Shown one piece after another: positions 27,482-37,509 of a stretch of 64,000 nt of DNA. The position numbers and the translations under genes are program-made. The notes beneath the pieces were generated by a model. It was not told the origin of the DNA and made no database searches. It saw only the letters and a list, made by a program, of their open reading frames with translations. Source of the stretch: Leptospira haakeii (GTDB taxonomy: Bacteria > Spirochaetota > Leptospiria > Leptospirales > Leptospiraceae). Position 1 is the first letter of the stretch. Every line of letters begins with the position of its first letter. Location of the stretch: NCBI RefSeq assembly GCF_002812045.1, contig NZ_NPEG01000005.1, forward strand, positions 62,001 to 126,000, written 5' to 3'.

Positions 27482-27486
27482 CTGCG

Positions 27487-28479
27487 ATGATCTCGTTTAG
27501 CCAAAAAGATTCTACACTTTTTCTTATTTTTTCCGTTGTAGTAGGCCTTTTGATTTATTTGGACCTATTCGTAATGAATAAAAGAGCCCATAAACTCTCT
27601 CTCAGAGAGTCGGGATACTGGACTTTGTTCTGGGTAACTCTTGCTTTCAGTTTTTCTCTTTTAGTTTATATTTTTCACGAAGATCCGACTAACCCGGGAC
27701 TTGCAAAACAAAAAACCCTGGAATTCTTAGCCGGATATCTTCTAGAATATTCACTTTCTGTGGATAATCTTTTCGTATTCATCATGATCTTTGGAAAGTT
27801 CAGGATACAATCCCAGTACCAACCCATGATCTTAAAATGGGGAATCATAGGTGCATTGATCTTCAGAGCAGCAATGATCTTCTCAGGTGCGGAGCTAGTC
27901 TCCAGATTTGAATGGATACTTTATCTTTTCGGATTCTTACTCCTCTACTCCGCTTGGAAAATGTTCTTCCACGACGAAGAAGAGGATTTCGATCCGGAAG
28001 AAATGAAACTTTTGAAGTATGCTCGTAAAATTCTTCCAATGTCCAAAACATTCCATCCGGAAAAATTTTTGGTAAAAGAACATGGAAAGACCCTTTTTAC
28101 TTCCACATTCTTGATCTTGATCGTTGTGGAATTCAGCGATATTCTTTTTGCAATCGATTCTATTCCTGCAATCTTCTCCATTACCCAAGATAGTTTTATT
28201 ATCTATACTTCTAACGTATTCGCGATATTAGGACTCAGATCTTTATTCTTCTTACTCGGTGGAGTAATGGAACTGTTTGTGTATTTGAAAAAAGGAGTCT
28301 CTATCCTACTTGCATTTGTGGGTGTAAAACTTCTTCTTCCTGCATTTTCAGGATACGTTTTCGGAAGAGTGATCCATGTATCTATCGAGATCTCTTTGAT
28401 AGTGATCATTGGAACTCTTACACTTTCCATACTCGCTTCTATTCCTCATTATCTTAAAACGAAAAAAAAAGGAGCCTGA
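27487..28479 (+). CDS. TerC family integral membrane protein (Alx-like)
   Basis: A 330-residue protein with nine membrane segments. Conserved acidic motifs lie in the membrane: FLAGYLLEYSLSVDNLFVF and VVEFSDILFAIDSIPAIF. TerC/Alx proteins are linked to tellurite resistance, manganese export and metalation of exoenzymes. Full length and intact compared with Alx (about 320 residues). It starts after a structured leader and lies 11 bases before mutA, so it could be cotranscribed with the methylmalonyl-CoA mutase genes, although functions differ. Confidence 0.93.
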   Translation: MISFSQKDSTLFLIFSVVVGLLIYLDLFVMNKRAHKLSLRESGYWTLFWVTLAFSFSLLVYIFHEDPTNPGLAKQKTLEFLAGYLLEYSLSVDNLFVFIMIFGKFRIQSQYQPMILKWGIIGALIFRAAMIFSGAELVSRFEWILYLFGFLLLYSAWKMFFHDEEEDFDPEEMKLLKYARKILPMSKTFHPEKFLVKEHGKTLFTSTFLILIVVEFSDILFAIDSIPAIFSITQDSFIIYTSNVFAILGLRSLFFLLGGVMELFVYLKKGVSILLAFVGVKLLLPAFSGYVFGRVIHVSIEISLIVIIGTLTLSILASIPHYLKTKKKGA

Positions 28480-28490
28480 CGGCAAATCGA

Positions 28491-30368
28491 ATGGCATCAG
28501 AAAAACTTTTCTCCGAATTTCCACCGGTTTCCACCGAAGAATGGACGAACCTAATCCAAAAGGATCTGAAAGGTGCGGACTTCGAAAAAAAACTGGTTTG
28601 GGAAACCCAAGAAGGATTTAAGATCCAGCCGTTTTATAGAAAAGAAAATCTAAAAGGAAAGGAATGGCTCCTTTCCAATCTTCCCGGAAAATTTCCTTAT
28701 CTTAGATCCACTCGCAAACTTACAAATGACTGGAGTATTCGACAAGATATCGATACTAGTGATCTAAAAACCGCTAAAGAATTAGCAGTTGAAGCCATCT
28801 CTAACGGAGTTTCTGCATTGGGCCTTGTGCTTGCAGATGTTGGTTCCGGCAGAAAAGGGATCCAAATTAAAAATGAAAAGGATCTGGCTTTCTTATTGGA
28901 AGATCTACCTCTAAACGAGATCACTCTTCATTTTGTAGCGGAAGAAAAATCCCCAGAACTTTATTCCTGGCTTCCTAAAAACAAAACTCTAGTCGGTGGA
29001 CTAGGTTACGATCCGTACAGAATTCTCGCAAGGCAAGGTCATTCAGGTGGTCATAGCCCGGAAACTCTGAAGCCGATCCTGACAGAACTTGCGGGCAAAT
29101 GGAAAAATTTCCGCGCACTTACAGTCCATTCTTCCACGTTTAGAGATAGCGGTTCTACAATTGTTCAAGAGCTTGCTTATACTCTGGCGCTTGGTTCAGA
29201 ATACTTGTATCGTTTGGGAGAATTAGGTGTTTCTCCTGAAGTAGTAAATTCTCAGACAATTTTCCAATTTACGATCGGTCCTGATTATTTCTTAGAGATC
29301 GCAAAGTTCAGAGCGGCAAGAACTTTATGGGCTGAAATATTTTCTTCTTATTCTTCTGATAAGGGAGAAGCTTCTCTTCCGTTTATAGAAGCGGAAACCG
29401 CAAGGTATAATTACGGGATCTATGATCTTCATAATAATATTTTGAGAGGAACCACTGAGGCAATTTCCGCTGCGATCGGTGGTGCCGAGATTATCAATGT
29501 TCTTCCATTTGATCATCTATTACAACCTGCGGATTCCTTCTCTCTTAGGATTGCAAGAAATGTGCAATTACTCTTAAAACACGAATCTTATTTGGATAAG
29601 GTTGCTGATCCTTCTTCCGGTTCTTATTATATAGAAACTATCACCGACCAAATCACCGAGCAAGCTTGGAAATTATTTACAGAAGTGGAGAAGGACGGCG
29701 GATTCTTAGAATGCCTGAAATCCGGCAAGATCCAATCTTCCATCTTAGAATCCAAAAAGAAGAAGGAAGAAAATTACTCTACTCGTAAAGAGATCTTCCT
29801 GGGAACCAACCAATATCCTAATTCTAAAGATAAGATCCAAAACAAAGATCTAAATAAGAATATCAAGTCTACCTCTCTCCCTCCTGCTTCTGACGAGCTC
29901 AAAGTGACTGCACTTCCTGAATTTTTCGCAGGAGATGCAATCGAAGAGATCCGGATGAAAACGGAAAGTTACGAAACCAAAAACAAAACTTCTGTAAAAG
30001 TACTTCTTCTTCCTTTGGGAGACCTAAAAATGAAGAAGGCAAGAGCGATCTTCTCTTTGAACTTCTTAGGATGTGCTGGATTTAATGTAATCGACCCGGG
30101 AAGTTACGAAACTTCCGAAGAAGCGATTGCTGGCATCCAAAAAGAAAATCCTCAAATGATAGTCTTCTGTAGTTCCGACGAAGAAGTAACATCTTATGTG
30201 AAGGATATTCTTCCTAAATTAAAATCTAAACCGCTTGTTTATGTGGCCGGTTATCCAAAGGAAATTATCCCTGAATTGGAATCCTTAGGTGTGAACGGAT
30301 TCCTACATGTTCGATCCAATCTATTAGAAACACTTTCCGATCTTCAAAAAAGGGTGGGAATCCAATGA
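28491..30368 (+). CDS. mutA: Methylmalonyl-CoA mutase small subunit
   Basis: A 625-residue protein with the TIM-barrel architecture of methylmalonyl-CoA mutase: [32 protein letters not shown] [29 protein letters not shown] and [10 protein letters not shown]. The C-terminal B12-like domain lacks the DxHxxG cobalt-ligand motif (the corresponding site reads GDLKMKKAR), as expected of the non-catalytic MutA subunit. It pairs with the large subunit, whose start overlaps its stop by 4 bases (ATGA). The heterodimer interconverts methylmalonyl-CoA and succinyl-CoA with adenosylcobalamin. Confidence 0.95.
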   Translation: MASEKLFSEFPPVSTEEWTNLIQKDLKGADFEKKLVWETQEGFKIQPFYRKENLKGKEWLLSNLPGKFPYLRSTRKLTNDWSIRQDIDTSDLKTAKELAVEAISNGVSALGLVLADVGSGRKGIQIKNEKDLAFLLEDLPLNEITLHFVAEEKSPELYSWLPKNKTLVGGLGYDPYRILARQGHSGGHSPETLKPILTELAGKWKNFRALTVHSSTFRDSGSTIVQELAYTLALGSEYLYRLGELGVSPEVVNSQTIFQFTIGPDYFLEIAKFRAARTLWAEIFSSYSSDKGEASLPFIEAETARYNYGIYDLHNNILRGTTEAISAAIGGAEIINVLPFDHLLQPADSFSLRIARNVQLLLKHESYLDKVADPSSGSYYIETITDQITEQAWKLFTEVEKDGGFLECLKSGKIQSSILESKKKKEENYSTRKEIFLGTNQYPNSKDKIQNKDLNKNIKSTSLPPASDELKVTALPEFFAGDAIEEIRMKTESYETKNKTSVKVLLLPLGDLKMKKARAIFSLNFLGCAGFNVIDPGSYETSEEAIAGIQKENPQMIVFCSSDEEVTSYVKDILPKLKSKPLVYVAGYPKEIIPELESLGVNGFLHVRSNLLETLSDLQKRVGIQ

Positions 30369-32542
30369 AAAGACCTACATTTTCCCCTAACAGAACTCCG
30401 GTAACAGGAGATACTAAATTCGAATCCTGGTCCAAAGAGGCTTTGGACGAATTAGGACTTTCTAAATTAGAAGAAACGATTTGGAATACTCCAGAAAAAG
30501 TTCCTGTCAAGCCGGTATACGTTCCTAAAGACGTTGAGTCCTTGGAACATTTAGATTATGCAGCAGGAATTCCTCCATTTTTGAGAGGACCTTACTCTAC
30601 TATGTATGTCCAACAACCTTGGACAATCCGTCAGTATGCAGGATTTTCCACCGCCGAAGAATCAAACGCATTCTATCGTAGAAACCTAGCAGCAGGACAA
30701 AAAGGTCTTTCTGTTGCATTCGACTTAGCAACTCACAGAGGATACGACTCAGATCATGAAAGAGTTTTAGGAGACGTAGGAAAAGCGGGAGTGGCGATCG
30801 ATTCGGTTCTGGATATGAAGATACTCTTCGACCAGATCCCTTTGGATCAGATGTCAGTTTCCATGACAATGAATGGAGCTGTTATTCCGACGCTCGCTTT
30901 TTATATCGTCGCTGCAGAAGAACAGGGAGTAAAACCGGAACAACTTTCAGGTACCATCCAGAATGATATTCTAAAAGAGTTCATGGTACGGAACACTTAC
31001 ATTTATCCTCCTGAACCTTCTATGAAAATTATCGCTGATATTTTCAAATATACCACTGACTTCATGCCTAAGTTCAATTCAATCTCCATCTCCGGCTATC
31101 ATATGCAGGAAGCAGGAGCTACTGCGGATATAGAACTCGCTTATACATTGGCGGATGGGTTGGAATACCTACGCACTGGTATTAAGGCAGGAATGGACGT
31201 AGATAGTTTTGCTCCTCGTCTTTCCTTCTTCTGGGCGATTGGTATGAACCATTTTATGGAAATCGCTAAGATGAGAGCAGGAAGACTTCTTTGGGCAAAA
31301 CTTGTAAAAACATTTAACCCTAAGAGTAACAAATCCTTAGCTCTTCGAACTCATTGCCAAACTTCTGGTTGGAGTTTAACTGAACAGGATCCTTTTAATA
31401 ACGTAGGAAGAACATGTATAGAAGCTCTTGCTGCAGCCCTTGGTCATACTCAGTCTTTGCATACAAATGCACTCGACGAAGCGATTGCATTGCCTACTGA
31501 CTTCTCCGCAAGGATTGCAAGAAACACTCAGATCTATTTACAAGAAGAAACAAATATCCACAGAGTTGTGGATCCTTGGGGTGGCTCTTTCTATATTGAA
31601 TCATTAACTTCTCAACTTGCTGAAAGAGCTTGGGAACTTATCCAAGAAGTGGAAAAACTGGGCGGTATTGCAAAAGCGATCGAAACCGGAATTCCTAAAA
31701 TGAGGATAGAAGAAGCCGCTGCCCGTAAACAGGCAAGGATCGACTCCGGTAGAGATGTGATCGTAGGTATCAATCGTTATCGCCCTTCTAAAGAAAATCC
31801 TTTGGATATTCTAGATATCGATAACACTGCGGTGAGAGAATCTCAGATCCGTAAACTAAACGAACTCAAGAAGAACAGAGATAATGCAGCGGTTACTGTA
31901 GCATTGGAAGCAATCACTGAATGTGCTAAAACAGGAAATGGAAACCTGCTTGCACTTGCCGTAGATGCTGCTAGAAAAAGAGCAACTCTTGGCGAGATCT
32001 CTTTCGCTATGGAGAAAATATTCGGCAGATATAAATCCGTCACTCATATGATCAAAGGGGTGTACTCGGAGGAAATCATGGACGATCCGGATTTCAAAAA
32101 GGCAAAAGAACTCTCCGCAAAATTCGCAAAGTTAGAAGGAAGACAGCCTAGGATCATGGTCGCTAAGATGGGACAAGACGGACATGATAGAGGTGCAAAA
32201 GTAATCTCCACAAGTTTTGCGGATATGGGCTTCGACGTCGATATAGGCCCCCTATTCCAAACTCCTGGAGAAGCAGCAAAACAAGCCATTGAGAACGATG
32301 TGCATGTGCTTGGAGTTTCAAGTCTTGCAGCAGGTCATAAAACCTTAGTTCCTCAGGTAATCCAAGAACTCAAAAAATTAGGAAGAGAAGATATCCTAGT
32401 CATCGCAGGAGGAGTTATTCCTCAGCAAGATTATGATTTCTTGTATAAGTCCGGAGTGAACGGGATCTTCGGACCTGGAACTAAGATCTCCAAAGCAGGT
32501 GCAGAAATCCTAGAACTTCTGATCAAGAGTGTAGAAGGTTAA
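30365..32542 (+). CDS. scpA: Methylmalonyl-CoA mutase large (catalytic) subunit
   Basis: A 725-residue catalytic subunit (also called MutB). The substrate region shows [18 protein letters not shown], the barrel has [20 protein letters not shown] and [19 protein letters not shown], and the C-terminal cobalamin domain carries [13 protein letters not shown], which supplies the DxHxxG histidine ligand. It catalyses the B12-dependent rearrangement linking propionate, odd-chain fatty acids and branched amino acids to the TCA cycle. Overlap with mutA and close spacing to meaB (7 bases) define the operon. Confidence 0.98.
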   Translation: MKRPTFSPNRTPVTGDTKFESWSKEALDELGLSKLEETIWNTPEKVPVKPVYVPKDVESLEHLDYAAGIPPFLRGPYSTMYVQQPWTIRQYAGFSTAEESNAFYRRNLAAGQKGLSVAFDLATHRGYDSDHERVLGDVGKAGVAIDSVLDMKILFDQIPLDQMSVSMTMNGAVIPTLAFYIVAAEEQGVKPEQLSGTIQNDILKEFMVRNTYIYPPEPSMKIIADIFKYTTDFMPKFNSISISGYHMQEAGATADIELAYTLADGLEYLRTGIKAGMDVDSFAPRLSFFWAIGMNHFMEIAKMRAGRLLWAKLVKTFNPKSNKSLALRTHCQTSGWSLTEQDPFNNVGRTCIEALAAALGHTQSLHTNALDEAIALPTDFSARIARNTQIYLQEETNIHRVVDPWGGSFYIESLTSQLAERAWELIQEVEKLGGIAKAIETGIPKMRIEEAAARKQARIDSGRDVIVGINRYRPSKENPLDILDIDNTAVRESQIRKLNELKKNRDNAAVTVALEAITECAKTGNGNLLALAVDAARKRATLGEISFAMEKIFGRYKSVTHMIKGVYSEEIMDDPDFKKAKELSAKFAKLEGRQPRIMVAKMGQDGHDRGAKVISTSFADMGFDVDIGPLFQTPGEAAKQAIENDVHVLGVSSLAAGHKTLVPQVIQELKKLGREDILVIAGGVIPQQDYDFLYKSGVNGIFGPGTKISKAGAEILELLIKSVEG

Positions 32543-32549
32543 TCTTACT

Positions 32550-33593
32550 ATGCCCGAGACCGAGGGAAAAGAAGAAGCCCAAATCCGAGGCTCTATTAAA
32601 AAGAAGAGCCTTCCGGATGCAGAAACTTTTTCCCAAGGAATTCTCTCAGGAGATATAGTTCTATTAAGTAGAGCAATTACTTTAGTAGAGAGTACCTTAC
32701 CTTCTCACCAAGAATTGGCAGAGGCTATATTAGAAAAATGTTTACCTCATTCAGGTAAAAGTATCCGAGTTGGTATCACTGGAATCCCAGGTGTAGGTAA
32801 AAGTACGTTTATCGAATCTTTCGGAAATCATCTGATAGAACAAGGTAGAAAGATCGCAGTTCTTGCAGTAGATCCTACATCACAATTATCTAAAGGATCC
32901 ATTTTGGGAGACAAGACCAGAATGGAAATTCTTTCCCGTAAAAAGGAAGCATTCATTCGCCCTTCTCCGTCCGGAGATTCATTAGGCGGGGTCGCACGTA
33001 AAACTAGAGAGACCATCTTTCTTTGCGAAGCAGCAGGCTTCGACACGATCCTTGTAGAAACAGTTGGTGTTGGACAATCAGAGACTGCAGTCAATTCCAT
33101 GGTGGATATATTCCTTCTTCTTTTAATAGCGGGAGCGGGAGATGAACTACAAGGAATCAAACGTGGGATCATGGAAATGGCGGACCTGATCGCGATCACC
33201 AAAGCGGATGGGGAAAATACTGCCAGAGCAAATCGTGCAAAAGCGGAGACAATTTCCGCAGTTCATTTTCTCCCTTCTCATGAATCAGGAATAAAAACCG
33301 AAGTTAGAACATGCTCGGCAGTTACCGGAGAAGGTATCTCCGAGATCTGGACTGAAATTTTAAACTTTATACAAGCTATCAAAGATAAAGGTTACTTAGA
33401 TAAAAAAAGAAAAGAACAAGCCAAACATTGGTTACATGAATCAGTTCAATCCATGTTATTAGATGATTTCTTTTCTAAGTTAGGAAATGATTTCCGTAAG
33501 GCCGAAGAACTTGTAACCCAGGGACTGGCAGGTTCTTACCAAACCGCTCGTAAACTTGTGAAGTATTATAAGAACGAAGGCAATCAAATTTAA
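32550..33593 (+). CDS. meaB: MeaB/ArgK family GTPase, methylmalonyl-CoA mutase chaperone
   Basis: A 347-residue G3E-family GTPase. Visible motifs are Walker A GITGIPGVGKSTFIE, VDPTSQLSKGSILGDKTRM, the metal-responsive VETVGVGQSE, and TKADGENTARANRA as the base-specificity loop. MeaB protects and reloads methylmalonyl-CoA mutase with adenosylcobalamin. Its position directly after mutA-scpA supports this over the older LAO/AO transport annotation. The downstream 232 bases are noncoding. Confidence 0.96.
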   Translation: MPETEGKEEAQIRGSIKKKSLPDAETFSQGILSGDIVLLSRAITLVESTLPSHQELAEAILEKCLPHSGKSIRVGITGIPGVGKSTFIESFGNHLIEQGRKIAVLAVDPTSQLSKGSILGDKTRMEILSRKKEAFIRPSPSGDSLGGVARKTRETIFLCEAAGFDTILVETVGVGQSETAVNSMVDIFLLLLIAGAGDELQGIKRGIMEMADLIAITKADGENTARANRAKAETISAVHFLPSHESGIKTEVRTCSAVTGEGISEIWTEILNFIQAIKDKGYLDKKRKEQAKHWLHESVQSMLLDDFFSKLGNDFRKAEELVTQGLAGSYQTARKLVKYYKNEGNQI

Positions 33594-33744
33594 TCATTCG
33601 ACGAAACCAAAGAATCACGGTTTTGTAATATATTCTCCTTCCTAAACGATATTTGTCCCGACCACATCATCCCGATTCTAGTTCCGAATGGAATTTTTTT
33701 TCTTGGAAAATATGTCTTTTGGGAGATTGATGGTGGATACAAAA

Positions 33745-33759
33745 GATTGAACTTCAATC
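33745..33759. promoter_or_regulatory. Palindrome GATTGAA-C-TTCAATC upstream of the lipoprotein/Ton operon
   Basis: A perfect 7-bp inverted repeat with one central base lies 67 bases before the first lipoprotein gene, within a 232-base intergenic region (33594-33825). A TTGACT box occurs a little downstream (about 33787), but no good -10 box at standard spacing follows it. The palindrome has the size of a dimeric repressor site, for example of the Fur/PerR class, although it does not match a known consensus. Nothing else is evident in this gap. Confidence 0.35.
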
Positions 33760-33825
33760 GTGCAACGCCTCTGCTTTGGCAAGAAATTGACTTAGACCAG
33801 AGTCGGTATTGGAAAAGGAAAAAAC

Positions 33826-34206
33826 ATGAAATCTCGCATTTCCGGACTAATCTTATCTCTTCTGTTAGCCGCTTCTATCATCTCTTGTGCTACTTCTAGC
33901 GCTGGACTTGCAACAAGCACTGTTCCGGTAGCGGATAAAAAGTATAAAGTGATCTCTCCGGTAGAAGGAACAAAATACTGGTATACCTTTGATATCGCAA
34001 TCATTGGGATCCCTTTAGGCGAACCTCCTATTGATCGACTATTAGAGGAATTAACTAAGGAAAAAGAGGCTGATGCTTTGATCAATGTCCGCTACTGGAC
34101 AGATAAATCCATCTTCGTATTTTTAACTGTAAACCGTCTTCATATCTCTGCAGAAGCGATCAAATTCGAAGACGAGATCCCGGATCTTAAAAAGAAAACA
34201 CGCTAA
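33826..34206 (+). CDS. Small lipoprotein of unknown function, paralogue of the next gene
   Basis: A 126-residue exported lipoprotein: signal peptide with lipobox ending SIISC (Cys21) followed by ATSSAG. The mature part contains KYWYTFDIAIIGIPLG and ADALINVRYWTDKSIFVFLTVNRLHI. The same order (hydrophobic stretch, Leu/Ile-rich helix, V(R/K)YW, FF.. TV) appears in the downstream lipoprotein, so the pair looks like a divergent duplication. An AAGGA site precedes the ATG. It leads the lipoprotein/TonB-dependent receptor gene run. Function unknown. Confidence 0.78.
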   Translation: MKSRISGLILSLLLAASIISCATSSAGLATSTVPVADKKYKVISPVEGTKYWYTFDIAIIGIPLGEPPIDRLLEELTKEKEADALINVRYWTDKSIFVFLTVNRLHISAEAIKFEDEIPDLKKKTR

Positions 34207-34217
34207 TTCAAAATTGT

Positions 34218-34628
34218 ATGATTCTTCTCAGATCTATCATTCTGTTTTGTTTTTTATTTTTTACGTTGTACTCATGCTCAGGTTCTTTTAATAGAGCTGA
34301 TGTGGGCGGCAGAGTAACTAGTACTCAACTCATTGACTCTGCTAGTATCATTCGTTCCAAAGATTATATGGAATTAGGAGTTTCTAGCGGAGAAAGTTCC
34401 GTTTTCTTTTTATTCGGACTCATCCCGGTCACCAATCCATTAAATATGGATTATGCACTTAGTGAAGCGGTTCAAAAGATCCCGGGAGGGAAAAGTTTGA
34501 TCAAAGTAAAATACTGGCATGAGACTCATCTATTTTTCCCAGTTGGTACAATCAGTGTACTAAAAGTAAAAGGTACTGTGATCGGTTCTCCTTCTTCTAC
34601 AACTCCGAACGAGGCGGGTAAAAGATGA
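34218..34628 (+). CDS. Small lipoprotein of unknown function, second paralogue
   Basis: A 136-residue lipoprotein with signal peptide ending in the lipobox TLYSC (about Cys20). The mature part has SVFFLFGLIPVTNPLNMDYALSEAV and SLIKVKYWHETHLFFPVGTISVLKVKG, matching the pattern of the preceding lipoprotein. It starts 11 bases after that gene and overlaps the next one by 4 bases, so it is part of the receptor operon. Such small lipoproteins beside TonB-dependent receptors can be surface substrate-binding or assembly partners, but that is inference. Confidence 0.78.
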   Translation: MILLRSIILFCFLFFTLYSCSGSFNRADVGGRVTSTQLIDSASIIRSKDYMELGVSSGESSVFFLFGLIPVTNPLNMDYALSEAVQKIPGGKSLIKVKYWHETHLFFPVGTISVLKVKGTVIGSPSSTTPNEAGKR

Positions 34629-34966
34629 AAACCCGCGTATTTGCTTTCAGCTTCTTTTGTATTCTTTTGGTAGATTGTGTTCGGGAAGATACTGTTCCTC
34701 AGGGAGACGCAAACAGCCAAATTTATGCTGCAACAGAGTATCTTTCCAAAAAATGCGGAGATCCTATTCCGCCACATTTTCCAGTTGCGATTGGAGATGT
34801 ACAAAGAAGGAACCTAGATCTTTGTAGTATTGCGATCACAAAAGCGGACTGCCCTTTCATATCCTATCCGGCAGTTTGTCTTTGGATCTATTATGATAAA
34901 CCTGCGGGAGAGATCCCTTGGTATTTGAATTTTAAAGACGTATTTGTGGATCCTAAATTGCCATGA
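34625..34966 (+). CDS. Small Cys-containing lipoprotein of unknown function
   Basis: A 113-residue lipoprotein with lipobox ILLVDC (Cys18). Four further Cys residues (KKCGD, LDLCSI, ADCPF, AVCLW) are positioned to form two disulfides in the periplasm or on the surface. It overlaps both neighbours by 4 bases (ATGA with the previous stop, and its own stop with the receptor ATG), which implies tight translational coupling. No family recognised. Confidence 0.76.
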   Translation: MKTRVFAFSFFCILLVDCVREDTVPQGDANSQIYAATEYLSKKCGDPIPPHFPVAIGDVQRRNLDLCSIAITKADCPFISYPAVCLWIYYDKPAGEIPWYLNFKDVFVDPKLP

Positions 34967-37509
34967 AGTTAAAAAAAGTCCTGATCAAAATCGCTTTTCT
35001 CGCGGCAATCGCCCCGTTGGATTTATTTGCAGAAGTAACTTTTAAAGCTAGGTTATTCTCCAGACAAAAAAACCAAGGAGAAGCTAAAACACAAGTTTTA
35101 CTTTTCGAAACCAAAAAGATCTATAGAACAGATGCAGAAGGCTATTTCGATGCCGTAGTACCTTCTCCAGGAATTTATACCTTCCGTATCTTAAAAGTAG
35201 AAGATATGCAGGATATCAAAGGTAACGTAGAAGCTTCCGGCCAAACAGTTACTCTTTATACGGATGGAGGTCCTGATGCATCTGTAGGATCTCCGAAAGG
35301 AAAGGTCCCTAAGGGTACAATCACAGTTGCCGCAGAAAGAGATAAACCTATTCTTTCTAGAACCACGATCAAATACGAAGAGATCAAGAGGATGCCTGGA
35401 ACCTTTGGGGAACCATTACGCGCATTGGAAACAATTCCAGGTGTGGTTCCTTCCGCAGCATTCGGTGGTGGAGCGAACAATTATGTGATCCGGGGTTCTG
35501 ATCCGAACTCAAACTTATATTTAGTGGATGATCTTCCTATTCTATATCCGTTCCACTTCGACGGATTGAGCGCTGTAGTAAACGCCAACCTGATCAAATC
35601 TATTGATGTTTATACGGGTGTATTCCCCGCAAACTTCAATAACGCATTGGGCGGGGTCATTCATATCGATACAGTAGATAAGGTGGACAAGTCTCAGAAA
35701 AATCTGATCATCTCCGCTTGGTCCAGTAGTATCAGTTATATGAGCCCTACTTTCGGCGGAAAAGGTTATCTGATTGCTTCTGCTCGTGTGGGATACTTAG
35801 ACAGATTTGTACAAGGTTTAACTTCCGCCTTGGGCGCTGACTTTCCGGAAGGTTTAAGACTTCCAAGATTCGTAGACTCTCAGGTTAAATTCGTTCATAA
35901 TTTTAACGAGCATCACCAAGTATCTTTTCATTCATTTTATTCTAAAGATGATTTTGCAGCGAATCTTCCTGCAAAATACCAAAATGACCCTGCGAATGAT
36001 GCTACTGCTGCATTTGCAGGAGCAAGTATTTCCTCAGGACAAGGATTTAGGACACAAGCATTACGTTATACTTGGAAACCGATAGATACATTCTCCAATC
36101 GTGTAACTCTGATCAGTTATGATCCGTTCACCGACTTTAACGTGTCCTTCGGTTCTATCCAAGGAAAGAATAGAGCAAGCGGTGCATATAACGGTGTGCG
36201 CCAGGATGCTTTCTGGGATCCGAGTAAATATTTTAGCGCTGAGTTCGGAACAGAATACAGGCTATTAAATTATTATTCTACAGGTTCCAGCATCATACAA
36301 TCAGATCCGAACAATTTAAGTCCGAACCCTTATGATACCCAAAGCCCTGACTTTACTACTATCCCTACGAATATCACTGCGAAGGGAGCTTATTATAACG
36401 GTTATCTAACCACCAAGATCCGTTTAGGAAATTTGCATATTGAACCGGGAGCACGTTACGATTATATTCCGTACGTAAATAATAGCGCATTCGGGCCTAG
36501 AGCTCAGGCATCTTATAAATTTGAAGGTATAGGAAAAGGAACTACCATCTTTGGAGGTGGAGGTAATTTCTTCCGCTTCCCTTTAGATACCAGGTTTAAT
36601 AAGGATAGTGGGAACCCACACTTGGATTTCGAAAAGGTATTCAAGTACGGTGGAGGGATTGAACAACTATTAGAAGGTGATTACCAGATCAAAGGAGAGA
36701 TCTTTAAACAAGAATACTCCAGCTTGATCGTGGATGACCCTTATATTACAGAACCGATCGGAACAAATCCGGACCCATATTCCAGGATCGCTCAACCTTT
36801 TATCACAAACAAAAAACTGAACTACTCCAATAGTGGAACCGGTTGGTCCAGAGGTTACGAATTAGTACTTCGTAAGAACTCACGCCCAGGCACAAGGAAC
36901 TGGTTCGGTTGGATTACCTACACTTGGTCCCAAACATTCAGAAATAATAATATATTCACGCCTGACCCAGGCTCGGCTCCTTTAAACGCTCAAGAGACCC
37001 AAATCGCCGCAGAGTTTTATAAGAATTCTAAAGAGACATTATACGACTACGATAGGACCCATGTAATCAATATGGTCTTCGGTTGGAGGTGGAGCCAAGA
37101 GTGGCAGTTCGGTGCAAGATGGTCCTACCTGACAAGTAGGCCGTTTACGCCTATTGTAGGGGATGACGGGGGAAGGTTCAGTAACCCTGCAAATGGCCAA
37201 ACCTATTGGGTGCCTCAATACGCCAATAACCCGGCCCTTGGAGAATATATCAATAGTCGAAGATTAAAGCCTTATCATCGACTTGACATCCGTTTCGATA
37301 GATTTTTCAATTATGAATGGGGGTATGTGAATACCTTCCTGGAGATAGTAAACGTATACCTAAGAGAGAACGTGGGTGGAGAAGATTTCGATAATACGAA
37401 ACCTTATTCCAAAACGAACCCAAGTCCTAGCCCGACATTTGGAACAATTCCTTTGCCAGGCGGTGTGATCATTCCATTCTTCAACGTAGGTATCGAGGTT
37501 AAGTTCTAA
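34963..37509 (+). CDS. TonB-dependent outer-membrane receptor
   Basis: An 848-residue receptor. Signal peptide about residues 1-24; a carboxypeptidase-D-like regulatory domain about 25-110; a plug domain about 120-245 (MPGTFGEPLRALETIPGVV, NNYVIRGSDPNSNLYLVDDLPI); and a 22-strand-type beta barrel to the C-terminal Phe (VGIEVKF). It imports an unknown ligand across the outer membrane using TonB energy. Genes for ExbB, ExbD and TonB follow in the same run, so the module is self-contained. The stop overlaps the next ATG by one base (TAATG). Confidence 0.93.
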   Translation: MKLKKVLIKIAFLAAIAPLDLFAEVTFKARLFSRQKNQGEAKTQVLLFETKKIYRTDAEGYFDAVVPSPGIYTFRILKVEDMQDIKGNVEASGQTVTLYTDGGPDASVGSPKGKVPKGTITVAAERDKPILSRTTIKYEEIKRMPGTFGEPLRALETIPGVVPSAAFGGGANNYVIRGSDPNSNLYLVDDLPILYPFHFDGLSAVVNANLIKSIDVYTGVFPANFNNALGGVIHIDTVDKVDKSQKNLIISAWSSSISYMSPTFGGKGYLIASARVGYLDRFVQGLTSALGADFPEGLRLPRFVDSQVKFVHNFNEHHQVSFHSFYSKDDFAANLPAKYQNDPANDATAAFAGASISSGQGFRTQALRYTWKPIDTFSNRVTLISYDPFTDFNVSFGSIQGKNRASGAYNGVRQDAFWDPSKYFSAEFGTEYRLLNYYSTGSSIIQSDPNNLSPNPYDTQSPDFTTIPTNITAKGAYYNGYLTTKIRLGNLHIEPGARYDYIPYVNNSAFGPRAQASYKFEGIGKGTTIFGGGGNFFRFPLDTRFNKDSGNPHLDFEKVFKYGGGIEQLLEGDYQIKGEIFKQEYSSLIVDDPYITEPIGTNPDPYSRIAQPFITNKKLNYSNSGTGWSRGYELVLRKNSRPGTRNWFGWITYTWSQTFRNNNIFTPDPGSAPLNAQETQIAAEFYKNSKETLYDYDRTHVINMVFGWRWSQEWQFGARWSYLTSRPFTPIVGDDGGRFSNPANGQTYWVPQYANNPALGEYINSRRLKPYHRLDIRFDRFFNYEWGYVNTFLEIVNVYLRENVGGEDFDNTKPYSKTNPSPSPTFGTIPLPGGVIIPFFNVGIEVKF

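Noticed and set aside
27384..27486. yybP-ykoY manganese riboswitch before terC
   Set aside because: The conserved loop sequences of that riboswitch could not be found; only alternative hairpins are reported.
33594..33825. Open frame running into the first lipoprotein gene region (contains GIFFLGKYVFWEIDGG)
   Set aside because: No start codon with ribosome-binding site, out of frame with the lipoprotein, and no recognisable protein features.
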